Part shown: piece after piece, positions 35,109 through 42,183 of the stretch
Layout: each line of letters begins with the position of its first letter
Numbering within the stretch: position 1 is the stretch's first letter
Source: Prevotella sp. UBA4217
GTDB taxonomy: Bacteria > Bacteroidota > Bacteroidia > Bacteroidales > Bacteroidaceae
Assembly: GCA_002379425.1 (NCBI GenBank)
Contig: DFTH01000003.1
Coordinates: 310,627-374,626 of the forward strand
Direction of reading: 5' to 3'
Length of the DNA stretch: 64,000 nt
Translations under genes and position numbers: made by a program
The notes under the pieces: generated by a model
Databases searched by the model: none
What the model was told of the DNA's origin: nothing
Seen by the model: the letters and a program-made list of their open reading frames with translations, nothing else

Positions 35109-35507
35109 TTATAGATGCACCTCTTTGTCCACAATTTCGCCATTCTGAATCTTGAAGGAGTTCAAGTGGATGCCCTCGTGGAGCGAGAGGATGGCATAGC
35201 GGATGGTGGGATCGACGGCCAGGCGGAGGTCCTCCTGCGAGGGGCGCGAGGGCGAGGCTGGATGGCTGTGCCAGTTGGCGAGAATCTTTAAGCCCCTGCT
35301 GCGTGCATATCGGAGGGCGGCAAACTGGTCCTTCGGGGCAAAGGAGAAGTGCTCCGGCGAGTGGTCGATGTTCTCCATCCAGTAGTTCTCCGTCACGACA
35401 TCCCCGTCAGGGCCGCTGGTTCCCAGCAGGTAGCCGCACGTCTCGTCGGGTGCGTCCTGCCGGGCCTGGCTGATCAATTCATCTATAATATCCTGTGGTA
35501 TAATCAT
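35109..35507 (-). CDS. JAMM/MPN+ metalloprotease (Mec/HcyD/QbsD-like)
   Basis: 132 residues with a complete JAMM zinc site: E22 (DETCGYLLG), H80 and H82 (NWHSHPASPSRPSQED), with S90 and D93. Prokaryotic JAMM proteins of this size trim sulfur-carrier proteins: Mec releases cysteine from CysO, QbsD removes a C-terminal dipeptide from QbsE, and HcyD unmasks HcyS in Wolinella. It is the last gene of the operon carrier (36428)-E1 (35531)-JAMM. Since the carrier here ends GGG-AR, an unmasking role is the best guess. A soluble cytoplasmic protein. Confidence 0.9.
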   Translation of the reverse strand: MIIPQDIIDELISQARQDAPDETCGYLLGTSGPDGDVVTENYWMENIDHSPEHFSFAPKDQFAALRYARSRGLKILANWHSHPASPSRPSQEDLRLAVDPTIRYAILSLHEGIHLNSFKIQNGEIVDKEVHL

Positions 35508-35530
35508 AGCGGTAGCAAATTATTCACTTT

Positions 35531-36376
35531 TCACTTATGAAGGTCGCACGCGGCCTGTTCTTGCGTCCCTTTGGTAGCAAGCGCGCAAGGCGCGAGCGCG
35601 TAGTCTATCAGGTGGTCGATGGTGGGATGCGTGCCGCAGATGGCGCACGAGTCGCGATGACGGACGGGCACCGTGCGGAACTGCATGGTCTTGGCGTCGA
35701 AGGTGAGCAGGCGGTTGGTCAGCAGTTCTCCTATTCCAGTGAAATACTTCAGTGTCTCAGCGGCCTGGATGGTGCCCAGCATGCCAGCGATGGCCCCCAG
35801 CACGCCAGCCTGCGAACAGGTGGGTACGGCTCCCACGGGAGGCGGTTCCTTGAACATGCAGCGGTAGCAGGCCGTACCAGGCAGATGGGTAAACGTCTGG
35901 CCGTTGAAGCGCAGGATACCGCCATGCGAGAAGGGCTTGCCCGCCATCACACAGGCATCGTTGATGAGGAACTTCACGGGGAAGTTGTCCGTACCATCGA
36001 CGATGAAGTCGTACTCCTTGATGATATCGAGCGCGTTCGACGAGTCGAGGAACTTATAGTAGGTCTCTACCTTCACGTCAGGGTTGATGGCCTTGATCTT
36101 CTCCTCGGCACTCTTCACCTTCGGCACGCCTACGTCCTTCGTGAAGTGGATGACCTGACGCTGGAGATTGCTCAAATCGACCACATCAGCATCCACGATG
36201 CCGATGGTGCCAATGCCAGCGGCAGCGAGGTAGAGCGAGACGGGAGCCCCCAGTCCGCCAGCCCCCACCACGAGCACGCGTGCGTTCATAATCTTCTCCT
36301 GTCCCTCCACGCCTACATCTTTCAATAATATGTGGCGCGAGTAACGTTGTATCTGTTCTTCAGTAAAGTCTATCAT
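35531..36376 (-). CDS. E1-like sulfur-carrier adenylyltransferase (ThiF/MoeB/HcyF-like)
   Basis: 281 residues. ATP-binding GAGGLG (38-43), D62 and the RQ pair in LSNLQRQ, the ThiF-type cysteine C187 (PTCSQAGVLG), and a zinc site formed by C170/C173 and C244/C247. It would adenylate the C-terminal glycine of the carrier at 36428 so that persulfide sulfur can form a thiocarboxylate. About 28 residues after the last zinc Cys pair are extra to the usual ThiF/MoeB end and include two more Cys. There is no rhodanese domain, so sulfur must come from another protein, such as the TusA/DsrE proteins encoded by the divergent operon. Confidence 0.9.
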   Translation of the reverse strand: MIDFTEEQIQRYSRHILLKDVGVEGQEKIMNARVLVVGAGGLGAPVSLYLAAAGIGTIGIVDADVVDLSNLQRQVIHFTKDVGVPKVKSAEEKIKAINPDVKVETYYKFLDSSNALDIIKEYDFIVDGTDNFPVKFLINDACVMAGKPFSHGGILRFNGQTFTHLPGTACYRCMFKEPPPVGAVPTCSQAGVLGAIAGMLGTIQAAETLKYFTGIGELLTNRLLTFDAKTMQFRTVPVRHRDSCAICGTHPTIDHLIDYALAPCALATKGTQEQAACDLHK

Positions 36377-36427
36377 AACTATGAACTATAAACTATGAAC
36401 TATGAACTATAAACTATGAACTATAAA
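36377..36427. repeat. Intergenic word repeat (CTATGAACTATAAA)
   Basis: Tandem imperfect copies of AACTATGAACTATAA fill the space between the carrier and E1 genes. The same word occurs at 38805-38834, between the DsrE and TusA genes. Confidence 0.7.
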
Positions 36428-36640
36428 CTACCGCGCGCCTCCTCCCATGAAATACAGGAAATCGACCTTGTCGCCTTCCTTGATCTGGATACTGTCCCAG
36501 TTGTCGCGCTCAGCGAACTCCTCGTTCACCTGTACGCTGACCATCTCGGGATTCTCTACCAGCAACTGCTTGATCAGTTCACTTACGTTGAGTGGCAGGC
36601 TTACTTCCTGCGCGTCACCATTTACATAAATCTTTGCCAT
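36428..36640 (-). CDS. ThiS/MoaD-like sulfur-carrier protein with masked C-terminus
   Basis: 70 residues with a beta-grasp pattern (MAKIYVNGDAQEV, LPLNVSELIKQLL, VSVQVNEEFAERDNWDSI, IKEGDKVDFLYFMGGGAR). Canonical ThiS and MoaD end in Gly-Gly; here the end is GGG (66-68) plus Ala-Arg. Such a tail must be removed before adenylation, as in QbsE and HcyS, and a JAMM protease is in the same operon. The ATG at 36640 is chosen because the -7 element at 36666-36673 lies within the longer frame. First gene of the operon, controlled by shared operator site b. Confidence 0.9.
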   Translation of the reverse strand: MAKIYVNGDAQEVSLPLNVSELIKQLLVENPEMVSVQVNEEFAERDNWDSIQIKEGDKVDFLYFMGGGAR

Positions 36641-36665
36641 AACACTTTGAGTTTGAATCATGCTG

Positions 36666-36673
36666 CAAAGGTA
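36666..36673 (-). promoter_or_regulatory. -7 element of the sulfur-carrier operon
   Basis: TACCTTTG followed by C on the minus strand, preceded by CGCCG as at the SusCD promoter. Confidence 0.7.
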
Positions 36674-36719
36674 CGGCGTTTTTGACACTCCCACAATCGC
36701 CCAAACGTGGCATTTCGCA

Positions 36720-36735
36720 TACCAATTGTTTGGTA
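36720..36735 (-). promoter_or_regulatory. Shared operator, site b (sulfur-carrier operon)
   Basis: Minus-strand TACCAAACAATTGGTA, identical to site c at 38229-38244, and 54 nt from the -7 element. The dyad is TACCAA-N4-TTGGTA, centred near -65 from the expected start of transcription. Confidence 0.85.
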
Positions 36736-36745
36736 GGGTGACAGG

Positions 36746-38179
36746 CTATCGCAGCCGTCTGAGCAGTTCCAGCAGCACCTGCCAGATGTCGCCGATGGTC
36801 TTCAGTTCCACCCGTTCACTGGCAGAGTGGGGCTCTACGATGCGGGGGCCGATGCTGGCTATCTGGATGCCAGGATAATGCTCCACGAAGAAGCCCGCCT
36901 CGAGCACGAAGTGCATGGCCACCATGCGTGGCCGCCAGCCCAGCACGTCGAGGAAGGTGTCGCTGGTCAGTTGGAGGAAAGGCGACTGCTGGTCTTCCTG
37001 CCAGGCAGGTGCTGACATGACGGTCTCAGAGGTGGCTCCTGCAGCAGCGAAGGCAGCGGCAATCTGCTGACTGAGCCTTGCCATGTCGGCATCGATGAAA
37101 CTACGCGTGTGCGTACTGATAAAGAGGTGGTCGCCTTCGGTACTGATGCGCCCGATATTGTTTGATGTTTCCACCGTGTCGTCCATGACGGTGCTCATCC
37201 TGACCACCCCCTGAGGCACCTGTTGCAGACAGGTCATCAGCGACTGGAGCACCTCAGGTCTGATCACCTGGGCTTGTGGCTCGCAGGGCTCGATGATGCA
37301 TGTCATGCCCATGTCCAGAGGGTATTCCCTGTGCAGCCACTCATTAATTTCCTGCTGATAGTTGATAACAGGCAGATGACGGTCTTGGGAATGCACAGCC
37401 ATCACGATCTCGCCCTTTGAGGCTATCGAGGCGTTGGCCTCACCAATATTTATGGATGCCACGCTGATTTCATGCCGTCTGGCAAGATCATCCAGAGTAG
37501 CCTTTGCTGCAACAACGGCCGAGCAGCGCCCCTTGTTGATATCGACGCCAGAATGACCGCCTAGTCCACCTTCAAACCTGATGCGGTACCACTGGCATTT
37601 ATCCTCCGCAACAGCCGTATGCTGAAGGGGAATACGGTGGAACTGCAGGGTGGCGCCAGCGGCTCCCGTCGTGATGGTGTCGTAGTCTTCAGAATCGAGG
37701 TTGATGACCTTACGCCCTCGGATGAAGTCCTTCGACAGTTGGGCGGCTCCCGTCATACCGTCCTCCTCATTGGTGGTCGTGATCACTTCCAGGGCGGGGT
37801 GTTCGATGGTGTCGCTTTCCAGCACGGCGAGGGCCATCGAGAGGCCGATGCCGTTGTCGGCACCCAGCGAAGTGCCCCTTGCCTTCATCCAACCATCCTC
37901 CACGTATGCCTCAATGGGGTCGTTGAGCGGGTCGGCCATCCCTACGCACACCATGTCCATGTGGTTCAGGAGTACGATGGTCTCTGCGCCCTCGTACCCT
38001 GGTGTGGCAGGTTTGCGGATGACGACGCAGTTCTCTGCGTCGCGCTCATAGTCTAACTGTAGGCGCTGGGCAAACTGGCAGAGATAGTCGGCCACGCGCT
38101 CTTCATGATGCGACGGGCGTGGGATTCGGTTGAGTTCACTGAAGATACTCAAAACGCGTTCGGGAGTGGGCTGTTTCAT
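36746..38179 (-). CDS. pepD: Cytosolic aminoacyl-histidine dipeptidase PepD (M20)
   Basis: 477 residues, M20C family. Two-zinc site residues lie in LLNHMDMVCVG, GTSLGADNGIG, TTNEEDGMTG and INLDSED, with the lid domain motif GGLGGHSGVDI. It hydrolyses dipeptides such as Xaa-His and possibly Cys-Gly. The ATG at 38179 follows a -7 element (38205-38212); an earlier in-frame ATG at 38263 lies upstream of that promoter. It sits between the two divergent sulfur operons but has its own promoter. Its stop lies 11 bp from operator site b, so its transcription runs into the carrier promoter region. Confidence 0.93.
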   Translation of the reverse strand: MKQPTPERVLSIFSELNRIPRPSHHEERVADYLCQFAQRLQLDYERDAENCVVIRKPATPGYEGAETIVLLNHMDMVCVGMADPLNDPIEAYVEDGWMKARGTSLGADNGIGLSMALAVLESDTIEHPALEVITTTNEEDGMTGAAQLSKDFIRGRKVINLDSEDYDTITTGAAGATLQFHRIPLQHTAVAEDKCQWYRIRFEGGLGGHSGVDINKGRCSAVVAAKATLDDLARRHEISVASINIGEANASIASKGEIVMAVHSQDRHLPVINYQQEINEWLHREYPLDMGMTCIIEPCEPQAQVIRPEVLQSLMTCLQQVPQGVVRMSTVMDDTVETSNNIGRISTEGDHLFISTHTRSFIDADMARLSQQIAAAFAAAGATSETVMSAPAWQEDQQSPFLQLTSDTFLDVLGWRPRMVAMHFVLEAGFFVEHYPGIQIASIGPRIVEPHSASERVELKTIGDIWQVLLELLRRLR

Positions 38180-38204
38180 AATTCTATGCTGTTTTTTTTT
38201 GCTG

Positions 38205-38212
38205 CAAAGATA
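38205..38212 (-). promoter_or_regulatory. -7 element of pepD
   Basis: TATCTTTG followed by C on the minus strand. It lies only 17 bp from operator site c, so one bound regulator could influence both directions. Confidence 0.55.
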
Positions 38213-38228
38213 GTAAAAAATCCGCTTA

Positions 38229-38244
38229 TACCAAACAATTGGTA
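38229..38244 (+). promoter_or_regulatory. Shared operator, site c (encapsulin operon)
   Basis: TACCAAACAATTGGTA, identical to site b. The distance to the -7 element (38291-38298) equals that at sites a and b. Between them come AATGCCAC, GATTGT and ACCG, also shared. Confidence 0.85.
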
Positions 38245-38290
38245 GGCAAAATGCCACAAACAAGTGATTGTAGATATGCTGATTTCACCG

Positions 38291-38298
38291 TACCTTTG
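38291..38298 (+). promoter_or_regulatory. -7 element of the DsrE-TusA-encapsulin-desulfurase operon
   Basis: TACCTTTG followed by CA, 26 bp before the DsrE-like start codon. Confidence 0.7.
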
Positions 38299-38324
38299 CA
38301 CCCAGACTCAAACGTATAGAAATT

Positions 38325-38804
38325 ATGGCAGACAACAAGAAACTAAGCATCATCGCCTTCAGTGGTGATTTCGACAAACTGACGGCAGTATTTACATTAG
38401 GTACGGGCGCGGCGGCCGTAGGCTATGAGGTGAATATCTTCTTTACCTTCTGGGGCCTCGATGCCATCAAGCAGAAGCAGGGACGCGCCTTCATCGGCTC
38501 CAACTGGTTGACGAAGATCTTCGGCTTCATGATGGGCGGTCTCGCTGCGACACCCACAAGCCGCTTCAACTTCCTCGGGGCTGGCCCCAAGATCTTCCGC
38601 TACCTGATGCGTAAGAACAATGTGGCAACCCTCGAGGAACTGGTAGAGGCAGCCAAGGCACTCGGCATCAACCTCTATGCCTGCGAGATGGCCATGCACG
38701 TGCTCGGTCTGAAGAAGGAGGACTTTATCCCCGAGGTGAAGGATGTGCTCGGCGTGGCATCGTTTCTGCAACTCAGCGAGGGCGGACAGACGCTGTTTAT
38801 ATAG
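38325..38804 (+). CDS. DsrE/DsrF/DrsH-like (DsrE2-type) sulfur-relay protein
   Basis: 159 residues. Features: KLSIIAFSGDFDKLTAVFTLGTGAAAVG, the long amphipathic insert with GGLAATPTSRFNFLGAGP, and INLYACEMAMHVLG with a single conserved Cys at 120 as the persulfide-carrying residue. DsrE2/DsrE3 family proteins act with TusA in passing persulfide sulfur in the cytoplasm, some being membrane-associated. First gene of the five-gene operon. The only cysteine being C120 is consistent with the sulfur-carrier role. Confidence 0.88.
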   Translation: MADNKKLSIIAFSGDFDKLTAVFTLGTGAAAVGYEVNIFFTFWGLDAIKQKQGRAFIGSNWLTKIFGFMMGGLAATPTSRFNFLGAGPKIFRYLMRKNNVATLEELVEAAKALGINLYACEMAMHVLGLKKEDFIPEVKDVLGVASFLQLSEGGQTLFI

Positions 38805-38834
38805 TTCATAGTTTACAGTTCATAGTTTATAGTT

Positions 38835-39059
38835 ATGGCAACAAAGACATTAGACATTACGAAGGAGCACTGCCCGATGACCTTCGTCAAGACGAAGATT
38901 GAACTCTCGAAACTACAGGCGGGCGACATCCTGGAAGTGCTGCTCAGTGAGGGCGAGCCCCTCGACAACGTGCCCCGCAACGCCAAGGAGCAGGGTTACA
39001 ACGTGCTCTCCGTAGAGCATGTGGAGGGTACGACGCATAAGGTCGTGATAAAAAAGTAA
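38835..39059 (+). CDS. TusA-family sulfurtransferase
   Basis: 74 residues (MATKTLDITKEHCPMTFVKT...). The persulfide cysteine C13 stands in the family's CPM/CPxP motif, followed by KTKIELSKLQAGDILEVLL and a C-terminal KVVIKK. TusA receives sulfur from a cysteine desulfurase or DsrE protein and hands it on. Its position directly after the DsrE-like gene and before the shell and desulfurase genes is a textbook relay arrangement, suggesting transfer from the desulfurase to the carrier encoded by the divergent operon. Confidence 0.93.
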   Translation: MATKTLDITKEHCPMTFVKTKIELSKLQAGDILEVLLSEGEPLDNVPRNAKEQGYNVLSVEHVEGTTHKVVIKK

Positions 39060-39116
39060 AAAGGTAAAAAAGTAAGAAGGTAAAATAAGTATAACATCAA
39101 AAAAACTCAAACAATT

Positions 39117-40556
39117 ATGGCAGATTCAAATTTACAGCGCAGTGTGACGACTGCTACCGCCAGAAGACTGGCAACGACCACGAAGACCGCCCCACAGATG
39201 GGCTCCATCACCCCACGTCTATTGCTGAAACTCCTGCCCTGGGTGCAGGTGAGCGGCGGCACCTTCCGTGTGAACCGTACGAAGGTAGAGTTACGCAAGA
39301 ACGACCGTCTGCCCATTCAGTACGTGAATGGTGTACCTTCTTTCACAGCGAAGGACCTCAAAGCCATTCCGCTCTTCTCAGAGTTCGACGACGAGATACT
39401 GAACCGTCTGGTGAACTCGTTCGAGGCCAAGGAGGTGGATGTCGATAAACTCTTCGTGGAGGAGGGCAAGGACAAGCAGCGCTTCTTCATCGTGGCAAGC
39501 GGCCAGGCTGAGGTCATCAGCAAGGGTCCTCATGGCGAAGACCTGCGGATAGCCCTCCTGGGTGACGGTGAGTACTTCGGTGAGGCTGACTTGCTCGACG
39601 AACAGGAATCGACGGTCTCCGTCAGGGCCATCACACCAACGGTCTTCCTCGGTCTGAAACTGAAGGAACTCATCAAGTTTATCAAGGAGGTGCCCGACTT
39701 CCGCGACACGTTCAACAAGGCCGTTGACAAACAACTGCGCCTGAAGGCATCAGTCAACGACAATGGCGAGAAGCATATTGACCTGGTGAGCGGTCATGAG
39801 GAGGATAATATCATCCCTGAGACCTATATCGACTACGAGGAGAATCCCACGGAGTACTCGCTGAACACGCTGCAGACCGTCGTCCGCGTGCATACCCGTG
39901 TCAGCGACCTCTATAACAATCCCTACAACCAGTTGGAAGAGCAGTTGCGCCTCTCCATCGAGAGCATCAAGGAGCGCCAGGAGTGGGAACTCATCAACAA
40001 CAAGAAGTTCGGCCTGCTGGCTGCCGCCAACCCCGCCTACCGCATCACTACCCGCTACGGTGCCCCGACGCCTGACGATCTCGACGAACTGCTGTCGCTC
40101 GTATGGAAGGAACCGGCCTTCTTCATCGCCCATCCAAGAGCCATCGCCGCCTTCGAGCGCGAATGCACCTGGCGCGGTGTGCCCCCTGTGACCACCGACC
40201 TCTTCGGCACGAAGGTCATCCTGTGGCGCGGTGTACCTCTGATCCCATCAGACAAGGTGGAGGTAGAGGGCCAGTATCTGACAGGTCGCGGCGTGGGTAC
40301 GACGAAAATCATCCTCGTGCGCGTAGGCGAGAAGAGCCAGGGCGTCGTCGGCCTGCACCAGAGCGGCATCCCCGGGGAGATAGCACCCTCACTCTCAGCC
40401 CGTCTGATGGGACTCGACAAGTTTGGTGTGGCTTCGTATCTGCTCACCAAGTATTTCTCGCTGGCTGCCCTCACCGATGATGCCATCGCCGTGCTCGAAA
40501 ACGTCGAGGTGGGCTATTATCATGACTATCAGCATCGGAATAAAGTGGAGAAATGA
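39117..40556 (+). CDS. Family 2B encapsulin shell protein with cNMP-binding-like insert
   Basis: 479 residues. The N-terminus (ARRLATTTKTAPQM, then LLKLLPWVQVSGGTFRVNR) and the C-terminal two thirds (YGAPTPDDLDELLSLVWKEP, AFFIAHPRAIAAFERECTWRG, GEIAPSLSARLMGLDKFGVASYLLTKYFSLA) are characteristic of the SrpI-type HK97-fold family 2 encapsulins. Residues ~80-200 form an inserted Crp-like cyclic-nucleotide-binding domain, the mark of family 2B. In its binding cassette (YFGEADLLDEQESTVSVRA, 153-171) the phosphate-binding Arg of Crp is replaced by Ser165, so classical cAMP binding is doubtful. Shell proteins self-assemble into protein nanocompartments. The cargo here is evidently the desulfurase encoded next. 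Confidence 0.95.
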   Translation: MADSNLQRSVTTATARRLATTTKTAPQMGSITPRLLLKLLPWVQVSGGTFRVNRTKVELRKNDRLPIQYVNGVPSFTAKDLKAIPLFSEFDDEILNRLVNSFEAKEVDVDKLFVEEGKDKQRFFIVASGQAEVISKGPHGEDLRIALLGDGEYFGEADLLDEQESTVSVRAITPTVFLGLKLKELIKFIKEVPDFRDTFNKAVDKQLRLKASVNDNGEKHIDLVSGHEEDNIIPETYIDYEENPTEYSLNTLQTVVRVHTRVSDLYNNPYNQLEEQLRLSIESIKERQEWELINNKKFGLLAAANPAYRITTRYGAPTPDDLDELLSLVWKEPAFFIAHPRAIAAFERECTWRGVPPVTTDLFGTKVILWRGVPLIPSDKVEVEGQYLTGRGVGTTKIILVRVGEKSQGVVGLHQSGIPGEIAPSLSARLMGLDKFGVASYLLTKYFSLAALTDDAIAVLENVEVGYYHDYQHRNKVEK

Positions 40557-40612
40557 AGAGGTAAGAGTTACGACTACGAATTATACGAATTAAGAATTGT
40601 GCATTGTGCATT

Positions 40613-42079
40613 ATGAATTATGAATTAATAAACGGCTACGGACTGGAAGACCCTGGGTTTGCCCTGCTCCGGGAGGTGGCGCAGAAGTACTGCCCAGAGA
40701 AGTGGCAAAAAGAGCGGCGGGCCGTCATCCCCGACGAGACGCTGAACTTGGAGGCCCTCGCCGCCCTCTTCCAGTACGACGCGGCAGCGCCGCGTCCCCA
40801 GGAGCAGTCCTCCATCCGCCCCTTCGGCGAGACGGAACTCAGCCATCTCCACTACGAGGAGGCAGACACGCTGAACTCCGAGCAGATCAAGAAGGACTTC
40901 CCCGTACTGAATCAGAAGGTGAACGGTCATGACCTCGTGTGGCTCGACAATGGGGCAACGACGCAGAAGCCGAATCAGGTCATCGACAAGATATCGGACT
41001 ATTACCGCACGTACAACTCCAACATCCACCGAGGTGCCCACACCCTGGCAGCCCGTGCGACGGATGCCTACGAGGAGGCTCGTGAGAAAGTGCAGCGGTT
41101 TATCAATGCCGCCTCGAGCGAGGAGATCATCTTCGTGCGTGGTACCACCGAGGGCATCAACCTCGTGGCACAGACCTACGGACGGCAGTTCCTGACGCCT
41201 GGTGACGAGGTGATCGTCTCCGAACTCGACCACCATGCCAATATCGTGCCCTGGCAGCGCGTCTGCCAGGAGCGTGGTGCCACCCTCCGCGCCATCCCCA
41301 CCGACCAGAACGGTGACCTTATCCTCTCTGAACTGGAACGGCTCATCACGCCTCGCACAAGGTTCGTCTCCGTGGGGCATGTGAACAACACCTTCGGCAC
41401 CATCAACGACGTGCGGCGCATCATCGACATCGCCCACTCCCACCAGATACCTGTGCTGATAGACGGCGCACAGTCGATAGCCCACACACCCGTGGATGTG
41501 CAGCAGTTGGGAGCCGACTTCTTCGTGTTCAGCGGACATAAGATCTATGGGCCTAATGGCATCGGTGTGGTCTATGGACGTAAGGAACTTCTGGATAAGA
41601 TGCAGCCCTGGCAGGGTGGCGGCAATATGATCAAGGACGTGACCATCGAGCGCACGGAGTATAATGTGCCGCCTGCCCGCTTTGAGGCCGGAACGCCCAA
41701 CGTGGCCGATGCTATCGGACTGGGTGCCGCCCTCGACTATGTGAGCCACCTGGGTATCCGCAACATCGAGCACCACGAGCACCAGTTGACGGAGTATGCC
41801 CGTGAACAACTCGGCCAGATACCTGGGCTGACGCTCATCGGCAATCCGAAAAACCGTGTGTCTGTCGTGAGTTTCGTACTCGACGGCATCCCCGTGCCGG
41901 AGACGGGTACATTGCTCGACAAGGAGGGCATCGCCGTAAGAGCCGGTCACCACTGTGCCCAGCCAGCCCTGCGTGCCTTAGGGTATGAGATGAGTGTCCG
42001 TCCCACATTCGCCCTCTACAACACCCGCGAAGACGTGGATAAACTCGTAATAGCAGTGAAGAAAATAATAGGACGATAA
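40613..42079 (+). CDS. Encapsulin-cargo cysteine desulfurase (SufS-like, N-terminally extended)
   Basis: 488 residues. Residues 88-488 are a complete class II (SufS/CsdA) cysteine desulfurase with PLP lysine K310 (FSGHKIYGP) and persulfide cysteine C448 (RAGHHCAQP). Residues 1-87 are an additional region, partly disordered and Pro/Gln/Glu-rich (QYDAAAPRPQEQSSIRPFGE), as found in desulfurases loaded into family 2 encapsulins. It removes sulfur from cysteine, giving alanine and an enzyme persulfide that may be stored as polysulfide or elemental sulfur in the shell. The ATG at 40613 lies inside an intergenic word repeat that thus encodes the first residues (MNYELI); no later in-frame ATG would keep the extension. 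Confidence 0.93.
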   Translation: MNYELINGYGLEDPGFALLREVAQKYCPEKWQKERRAVIPDETLNLEALAALFQYDAAAPRPQEQSSIRPFGETELSHLHYEEADTLNSEQIKKDFPVLNQKVNGHDLVWLDNGATTQKPNQVIDKISDYYRTYNSNIHRGAHTLAARATDAYEEAREKVQRFINAASSEEIIFVRGTTEGINLVAQTYGRQFLTPGDEVIVSELDHHANIVPWQRVCQERGATLRAIPTDQNGDLILSELERLITPRTRFVSVGHVNNTFGTINDVRRIIDIAHSHQIPVLIDGAQSIAHTPVDVQQLGADFFVFSGHKIYGPNGIGVVYGRKELLDKMQPWQGGGNMIKDVTIERTEYNVPPARFEAGTPNVADAIGLGAALDYVSHLGIRNIEHHEHQLTEYAREQLGQIPGLTLIGNPKNRVSVVSFVLDGIPVPETGTLLDKEGIAVRAGHHCAQPALRALGYEMSVRPTFALYNTREDVDKLVIAVKKIIGR

Positions 42080-42087
42080 ATAAACGA

Positions 42088-42170
42088 CTACGAATTTTGC
42101 GAATTACACGAATTAATATTTTGCTGAAAATCGGGAATAAATAAATTCGTCAAATTCGTGTAATTCGTAG
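42088..42170. repeat. Inverted word repeat (CTACGAATTACACGAATT)
   Basis: CTACGAATTTTGCGAATTAC and its near-inverse ending GTGTAATTCGTAG form a large imperfect hairpin between the desulfurase and MetY-like genes. The same words form another hairpin at 43423-43498 on the other side of the MetY-like gene. Confidence 0.7.
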
Positions 42171-42183
42171 TATAGAAAACAAT

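Noticed and set aside
35109..36640. Ubiquitin-like protein + E1 + JAMM as an antiphage conjugation system (type II CBASS or Bil-like)
   Set aside because: No E2-like protein or nucleotidyltransferase is present. The carrier is ThiS-sized, and the operon shares its operator with sulfur-relay and desulfurase genes, so sulfur transfer explains it better.
40625..41953. Long antisense frame opposite the cysteine desulfurase
   Set aside because: It is a G+C-driven shadow of a clearly conserved enzyme and shows no family features.
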